Source of the DNA: Thermoanaerobaculia bacterium
GTDB taxonomy: Bacteria; Acidobacteriota; Thermoanaerobaculia; Thermoanaerobaculales; Sulfomarinibacteraceae
Length of the DNA: 49,976 nucleotides
Reading direction: 5' to 3'
NCBI GenBank assembly: GCA_027061805.1
Contig: JAMOWA010000028.1
Coordinates: forward strand, 1 to 49,976
Shown here: piece by piece, positions 37,380-49,976 of the stretch
Layout: every line of letters begins with the position of its first letter
How positions within the stretch are numbered: position 1 is the first letter of the stretch
Notes under the pieces: generated by a model
Seen by the model: the letters and a program-made list of their open reading frames with translations, nothing else
Databases searched by the model: none
What the model was told of the DNA's origin: nothing
Made by a program: the position numbers and the translations under genes

Positions 37380-37605
37380 CCACCCCGCGGCCGGATTCCG
37401 CCCATTTCCCCGGCGCCGCCGGGCCGGAGCCCACCGGCGGCACGATCCGCAGCGCCCCGCCACCGGACGGAGGGGCGCGACGCGGGGACGACCCCCGCCA
37501 TCACTGTCGTGGAACGTGAAGCATGAAACGTGAAACGAATGAGGGACTTCCGGTGTGCATGTCACGGATGGGTGCGGGATGTTCGCCCCCGCCACCCCGC
37601 TCCTC

Positions 37606-37640
37606 GTGAAACGTGAAACGTGAAACGTGAAACGTGAAAC
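37606..37640. repeat. 7-bp tandem repeat (GTGAAAC), 5 perfect units
   Basis: Five uninterrupted GTGAAAC units, then GAAAGAGG. The reverse complement of this array and its flank occurs at 7636-7672. A degenerate pre-array lies at 37514-37534 (ACGTGAA, GCATGAA, ACGTGAA). Confidence 0.93.
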
Positions 37641-37729
37641 GAAAGAGGATACGAAATCGTGTGACGATCCGCCCCGGGACGACGGCCGTCTCCGTCACCG
37701 TCGCTCACCCCTGCGCCCCTGCTCCCTGC

Positions 37730-37759
37730 CCGTGTCCGTGTCCGTGTCCGTGTCCGTGA
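37730..37759. repeat. 6-bp tandem repeat (CCGTGT), 5 units
   Basis: Four CCGTGT and one CCGTGA, preceded by CCCCTGC-type units and followed by CCCTGTCCCCGGCCCTGG. Same unit class as regions A and B. Confidence 0.92.
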
Positions 37760-37870
37760 CCCTGTCCCCGGCCCTGGACCTGGCCCTGGCCCCGGTCGTA
37801 CCCCCGACTCCGCCCGAGGCAGCCCCGGCCGGGTTTCACTCTTTCCCCATCCTCCACCCGCCTCCCTCCG

Positions 37871-37940
37871 CTCCCCTGCTCCCCTGCTCCCCGGGCGGGT
37901 GGGGGACGTCTTCACCTCTTCACCTCTTCACCTCTTCACC
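37871..37940. repeat. Composite repeat module C
   Basis: Read on plus: CTCCCCTG units (37871-37892), the core CCCGGGCGGGTGGGGGACGTC (37890-37910), then TTCACCTC units (3.75 copies, 37911-37940). It matches module A1 in reverse complement, block for block. It ends 4 bases before the T-run of the rpoC terminator. Confidence 0.9.
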
Positions 37941-37943
37941 ACG

Positions 37944-37968
37944 AAAAAGGCGGCCCCGGAGGGCCGCC
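37944..37968 (-). terminator. Intrinsic terminator after rpoC
   Basis: On the minus strand: stem GGCGGCCC, loop TCCG, stem GGGCCGCC, then TTTTT. The 8-bp stem is perfect. About 30 bases after the rpoC stop, it ends the secE-nusG-rplKAJL-rpoBC transcript. Confidence 0.92.
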
Positions 37969-37998
37969 GCTGGTTCCTTGCCGTTGTGCCGTCCCGGA

Positions 37999-42198
<4,200 letters not shown>

Positions 42199-42215
42199 GT
42201 GGTCGTGCCCCCTTC

Positions 42216-46469
<4,254 letters not shown>

Positions 46470-46677
46470 GGGCACGTCCTCCTGAGCCGGCCGGGGCAGC
46501 GCATGCCACGCACGCCCGGACCGCAGGTTCGCACGCTGTCACGGCGGTTCGCGGCGGCACGGGGCCCCGGGCCTCCGGAGGAGGTCCCGGTTCCTGCACC
46601 GTCACGCCGCGGCCGACCGTCCAGCATCACCACACCACCGCGCGGGGCGCACGCCGCCCCGGCGGACAACACGGACA

Positions 46678-46698
46678 CGGGGAGCGACATCCTCCCCG
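46678..46698 (-). other. Hairpin in the rplL-rpoB spacer, possible attenuator
   Basis: Seven-bp stem CGGGGAG/CTCCCCG with a 7-base loop in the 280-bp rplL-rpoB gap. Many bacteria partly terminate transcription between rplL and rpoB. There is no U-run after this stem, so the role is a guess. The rest of the gap holds no gene. Confidence 0.3.
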
Positions 46699-46749
46699 CA
46701 TCCTCATCAGAGGCTCGAGAAAAGCCCGAACGAACTGGCACGAGGATCG

Positions 46750-47136
<387 letters not shown>

Positions 47137-47157
47137 TTCAATCCTCCTTGGGGTTGC

Positions 47158-47679
47158 TCACGATTCCTTCTGCTCGGCCACCTGGTTGAGGGCCGAGGCA
47201 AGCTTCTGGATGGGGCCGTTGAGGGCCACCGCCAGGCGGCGCATGGGCGACTGCAGGACGAAGGCCAGCTTCGTCAGCAGCTCTTCCCTCGTCGGCATCT
47301 CGGCGAGTTTCACCGCCTGGTCCGCGGGCAGGACCTGACCCTCGAGGAAGACCTCCTTGAAGGTGAGGGCGGGATGCTCCTTGGTGAAGGCCTTGAGGAC
47401 CTTGGCCAGCTCCACCCCGTCACCCATGGTGAAGGCGAAGGCATTGGGGCCTGTCAGGCGCTCGCCGAGGGACTCGAGCGGAGTGCCCTCGATGGCCATC
47501 CGGACCACGGTGTTCTTGTAGACCTTGTACATGCCCTCGATGGCCCGGATCTTGGAGCGCAGCTCGTTCACCTCGTTCACCGTGAGGCCACGGTTCTCGA
47601 GCACGAACAGGGTGCTGACACCCTCCAGGGCCTCGCGCAGGGCCTGCGACTGAATGTTCTTCTGCTCTCGTGTGAGCAT
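47158..47679 (-). CDS. rplJ: Ribosomal protein uL10
   Basis: 173 residues, normal length. Starts [20 protein letters not shown]; segment [20 protein letters not shown] and the helical C-terminal region that binds bL12 dimers ([20 protein letters not shown]). It anchors the stalk to 23S rRNA. It begins 9 bp after rplA, so the long L10-binding leader seen in E. coli is absent. Confidence 0.97.
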   Translation of the reverse strand: MLTREQKNIQSQALREALEGVSTLFVLENRGLTVNEVNELRSKIRAIEGMYKVYKNTVVRMAIEGTPLESLGERLTGPNAFAFTMGDGVELAKVLKAFTKEHPALTFKEVFLEGQVLPADQAVKLAEMPTREELLTKLAFVLQSPMRRLAVALNGPIQKLASALNQVAEQKES

Positions 47680-47688
47680 GGCGACTCC

Positions 47689-48387
47689 CTACTTCACATC
47701 CAGGCTCGTGAGGTCCACCTGGACACCGGGGCCCATGGTGGAACACACGTGCACGGTGTGGACGTACCGCCCCTTGGCGGATGACGGCTTGGCCTTCAGC
47801 ACCGCGTCGACCAGAGCCTTCGTGTTCTCGAGAAGCTTGTCCTTTTCGAACGACACCTTGCCCACGGGGGCGTGGACGATGGCGGTCTTGTCCACGCGGA
47901 ACTCCACACGGCCCGCCTTGATCTCGTTGACCGCGGCGGCCACGTCCTGGGTGACGGTGCCGGACTTGGGGTTCGGCATGAGACCACGGGGCCCCAGCAC
48001 CCGCCCGACCTTCGACAGCGTCCGCATCATGTCCGGGGTCGCCACCACCGCGTCGAAATCCAGCCATCCGCCCTGGATCTTCTCCACGGCCTCCTCCGCA
48101 CTCATGACGAAGTCTGCGCCGGCGGCCTCCGCCTCCTTCTGCGCGGGCCCCTCGGCCACGGCCAGGACGGTCCGGGTCTTGCCCGTCCCGTGGGGAAGGA
48201 CCACCGTCCCGCGAACCATCTGGTCGGCGTGGCGGGGGTTGACCCCGAGTCTCATGGCGATCTCCACGGTCTCGTCGAAGCCGGCGTAGGCCTTCTCCTG
48301 CACGAGACTCAGGGCATCCTCCAGGGGATAGGGTTTCCGCTCGATGCCGGCGGCCGCTTCACGGTACTTCTTGCCCTTGCGTGCCAT
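47689..48387 (-). CDS. rplA: Ribosomal protein uL1
   Basis: 232 residues, normal length. Signatures [39 protein letters not shown] and [20 protein letters not shown]. It forms the mobile L1 stalk beside the E site. In many bacteria it represses rplKA by binding the mRNA leader; I did not find a convincing mimic. GAGGAG three bases before ATG; 10 bp after rplK. Confidence 0.97.
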   Translation of the reverse strand: MARKGKKYREAAAGIERKPYPLEDALSLVQEKAYAGFDETVEIAMRLGVNPRHADQMVRGTVVLPHGTGKTRTVLAVAEGPAQKEAEAAGADFVMSAEEAVEKIQGGWLDFDAVVATPDMMRTLSKVGRVLGPRGLMPNPKSGTVTQDVAAAVNEIKAGRVEFRVDKTAIVHAPVGKVSFEKDKLLENTKALVDAVLKAKPSSAKGRYVHTVHVCSTMGPGVQVDLTSLDVK

Positions 48388-48397
48388 CGGCTCCTCC

Positions 48398-48823
48398 TCA
48401 GTCCTTCACCTCGATGCCCATGGAACGGGCGGTCCCGAGGACCGTCTGCATGGCAGCATCGAGGGAATCCGTGTTCAGGTCGGGCATCTTCGTCCTGGCG
48501 ATCTCCTCCACCTGGACCGTGGTCACCGTTCCGACCTTCTCCCGGTTGGGAACGCCGGACCCCTTTGGGATGCCGGCCGCCTGCTTGAGGAGGAACGACA
48601 CCGGGGGGGTCTTGGTGATGAAGCTGTAGGTCCGGTCCGCGTAGACCGTGATCTCCACGGGGATGATGATGCCCGCCTGCTTCTGCGTCCTGGCGTTGAA
48701 CGCCTTGCAGAAATCCATGATGTTGAGGCCGTGCTGGCCGAGCGCGGGGCCCACCGGGGGTGCCGGTGTGGCCTGCCCGCCGGGCAGCTGCAGCTTGATG
48801 AATCCTATGACTTTCTTGGCCAT
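48398..48823 (-). CDS. rplK: Ribosomal protein uL11
   Basis: 141 residues, canonical length. Starts [20 protein letters not shown]; signature [21 protein letters not shown]-terminal RNA-binding domain with [13 protein letters not shown]. It forms the GTPase-associated centre with 23S rRNA. GAGG lies eight bases before ATG; 10 bp after nusG. Confidence 0.98.
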   Translation of the reverse strand: MAKKVIGFIKLQLPGGQATPAPPVGPALGQHGLNIMDFCKAFNARTQKQAGIIIPVEITVYADRTYSFITKTPPVSFLLKQAAGIPKGSGVPNREKVGTVTTVQVEEIARTKMPDLNTDSLDAAMQTVLGTARSMGIEVKD

Positions 48824-48833
48824 TGATTGTTCC

Positions 48834-49367
48834 TCACGTGAGCTTCTGGACCTGACGGAACTCCATCTCCACCGGCGTCTCGCGCCCGAAGATGGTCACC
48901 ATGACCTTCAGCATGGTGCGGTCCAGGTTGACCTCCTCGACCACACCGGTGAAGTTGGCGAACGGCCCGTCGATGATCTTGACGCGCTCACCCTTTTCAA
49001 AGATCTCCTTCGGCCTCGGCTTCTCCTTGGTGCTCACCGACTGGTGGAGGATCTGGTCGACCTCCTCGTCGGAGAGAGGCGTGGGCTTCTTGCCCGCGCC
49101 CACGAAGCCGGTCACCTTGGGCGTGTTCCGCACCAGGTGCCAGGCGTCGTCGGTCATCTCCATCTCGACCAGCACGTAGCCCGGGAAGAACTTCCGCCGC
49201 ACCTCGCGGCGCTTCCCGTTCTTCATCTCCACCACCGTCTCGGTGGGAACACGGATCTCGCCAAAGAAATCCTGCATCCCCAACGCCTCGATGCGCTGCT
49301 CGAGGGTCTTCTTCACGCGATCCTCGAAGCCCGAGTACGTGTGGATGATGTACCACTGCTTGGCCAT
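48834..49367 (-). CDS. nusG: Transcription elongation/termination factor NusG
   Basis: 177 residues, normal length. NGN domain about 1-110 ([40 protein letters not shown]), linker, then KOW domain about 123-175 ([20 protein letters not shown]). NusG binds RNA polymerase beta' and links it to Rho or to uS10 on the leading ribosome. GGGGGAG upstream of ATG. Standard order secE-nusG-rplK. Confidence 0.98.
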   Translation of the reverse strand: MAKQWYIIHTYSGFEDRVKKTLEQRIEALGMQDFFGEIRVPTETVVEMKNGKRREVRRKFFPGYVLVEMEMTDDAWHLVRNTPKVTGFVGAGKKPTPLSDEEVDQILHQSVSTKEKPRPKEIFEKGERVKIIDGPFANFTGVVEEVNLDRTMLKVMVTIFGRETPVEMEFRQVQKLT

Positions 49368-49378
49368 GCTGGCTCCCC

Positions 49379-49588
49379 CTATGAGAACACGTTGAAGACG
49401 GAGAAGACCGAATTCACCAGCTTGAAGAATACGAGGTCACAGAGATAGAGGTAGATGCCGAAGATGAACGAGGCGATGATGACGACCGTGGTCGTGTTGA
49501 TCACCTCCTGCCTCGTCGGCCAGGTTACCTTCTTGGTCTCCGCGGTCACCTCGCGAAGAAAGGTCTTGAGACGATTCCACCACTCCAT
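49379..49588 (-). CDS. secE: Protein translocase subunit SecE
   Basis: 69 residues. Amphipathic N-terminal part with the conserved [20 protein letters not shown], then one transmembrane helix (about 30-62). It clamps SecY (22605-23984) in the membrane. Single-helix short form, as in most bacteria. GGGAG eight bases before ATG. It directly follows tRNA-Trp. Confidence 0.95.
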   Translation of the reverse strand: MEWWNRLKTFLREVTAETKKVTWPTRQEVINTTTVVIIASFIFGIYLYLCDLVFFKLVNSVFSVFNVFS

Positions 49589-49614
49589 GTGCTCCGACTC
49601 CCGTCAGGGATGGA

Positions 49615-49690
49615 TGGCAGGCCAGGAGGGACTCGAACCCCCAACAACCGGTTTTGGAGACCGGGACTCTACCAATTGAGCTACTGGCCT
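49615..49690 (-). tRNA. trpT: tRNA-Trp (anticodon CCA)
   Basis: 76 bases with encoded 3' CCA. Acceptor stem AGGCCAG pairs with CTGGCCT, discriminator G; anticodon stem CCGGT/ACCGG with loop CTCCAAA, giving anticodon CCA; T arm GGGGG-TTCGAGT-CCCTC. It lies between rpmG and secE, a common location for the tryptophan tRNA. Confidence 0.97.
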
Positions 49691-49707
49691 GCACGCATGT
49701 TAGGGTC

Positions 49708-49857
49708 CTATACCTCTTTGTGCAGAGTGTGCCTGCGGCAGAAGGGGCAGTACTTCTTCAGCTGGAGCTTTGCCGTCTGCTGCTTCTTGTTGCGCGAGCC
49801 GGAATAGTTGCGCCGCTTGCACTCGGTGCACTGGAGGTGGACGGTATCTCGAGGCAT
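49708..49857 (-). CDS. rpmG: Ribosomal protein bL33 (zinc-binding form)
   Basis: 49 residues, canonical length. Starts [20 protein letters not shown]; zinc ligands C10-x2-C13 and C37-x2-C40 (YCPFCRRH). It lies near the E site of the 50S subunit. ATG 49857 is 3 bases after the second tuf stop, and its Shine-Dalgarno is the GGAG of tuf's last codon, as for rpsJ after the first tuf. Confidence 0.95.
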   Translation of the reverse strand: MPRDTVHLQCTECKRRNYSGSRNKKQQTAKLQLKKYCPFCRRHTLHKEV

Positions 49858-49860
49858 CAC

Positions 49861-49976
49861 CTACTCCAGGATGTCGGTGATGGAGCCGGCGCCCACGGTG
49901 CGGCCGCCCTCGCGGATCGCAAAACGCAGACCCTTCTCCATCGCAATCGGGGTGATCAGCTCGACCTCGATGTTCA
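49861..49976 (-). CDS. tuf: Elongation factor Tu (copy 2, 5' part outside window)
   Basis: Only the last 38 codons and stop are visible. They are identical to copy 1 (33060-33174) and differ only in the third base of the stop codon (TAG here, TAA there). It would be the first gene of this block in the common order tuf-rpmG-trpT-secE-nusG. Two tuf genes, one per operon, are frequent in bacteria. Confidence 0.95.
   Translation of the reverse strand, partial: NIEVELITPIAMEKGLRFAIREGGRTVGAGSITDILE

Larger units (their letters stand above)
37254..37998. other. Gene-free intergenic region C: str promoter, repeat arrays, rpoC terminator
   Basis: This 745-bp stretch separates rpoC from rpsL, both on the minus strand. 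It holds the rpsL promoter (37351-37379), a GC-rich stretch with no recognisable feature (about 37380-37510), 7-bp arrays (37514-37534 and 37606-37640), a 6-bp array (37730-37759), composite module C (37871-37940) and the rpoC terminator (37944-37968). No ORF here looks real. Confidence 0.85.

Noticed and set aside
34245-37526. 1093-codon plus-strand open frame opposite fusA, rpsG and rpsL
   Set aside because: Spans several genes and the promoter region of rpsL; shadow of the C-ending codon bias.

Overview
The window is visibly GC-rich bacterial chromosome and almost every gene is on the minus strand. Working guess for the host: Acidobacteriota. The main pointer is RpoB, which has an eight-cysteine double zinc-ribbon insert near residues 77-141; from memory (not checked) Acidobacteriota RpoB proteins carry a similar insert. 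GC richness, a full minor-pilin/PilY1 set and a zinc-ribbon/DUF2007 protein fit but do not prove this.

Layout. 1-4807 (minus): a minor pilin operon in the order fimT/fimU-pilV-pilW-pilX-pilY1; the PilY1-like protein carries a PA14 domain and runs off the window start. 4905-10183: two divergent membrane glycosyltransferases of the GT-C fold, an Agl23-like protein fused to an NHL beta-propeller (minus) and a second GT-C protein (plus). 10236-14389 (minus): a compact five-gene operon (DUF883-like anchored coiled coil, small glycine-zipper membrane protein, zinc ribbon + DUF2007, YbjN-like protein, histidine kinase with a pseudo-receiver). 15056-17694 (plus): an MBL/beta-CASP RNase overlapping a YihY-family membrane protein. 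17752-37253 (minus): a continuous str-S10-spc-alpha translation supercluster from rpsL to rplQ, with a near-consensus promoter before rpsL and a hairpin terminator after rplQ. 37999-49976 (minus): tuf(partial)-rpmG-tRNA-Trp-secE-nusG-rplKAJL-rpoBC, closed by a strong intrinsic terminator.

How it fits together. Read along the minus strand, the right two thirds is the core gene-expression block: EF-Tu, the translocon subunit SecE, NusG, stalk and L1/L11 proteins, RNA polymerase beta/beta', then ribosomal proteins, EF-G, EF-Tu again, SecY, adenylate kinase, methionine aminopeptidase, IF-1 and RNA polymerase alpha. Genes are tightly coupled, often by ATGA, GTGA or TGATG overlaps. The left third is accessory: surface pili and glycosylation, a membrane/sensor operon of unknown purpose, and an RNA-processing nuclease.

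Unusual points. The three long gene-free stretches (7266-7918, 14390-15055, 37254-37998) are filled with related short tandem repeats of 6, 7 and 8 bp arranged as a recurring composite module. EF-Tu has codon use very unlike its equally highly expressed neighbours, and its two copies are identical over all that can be compared, up to the last base of the stop codon. uS5 and bL17 have long acidic Ala/Glu tails.
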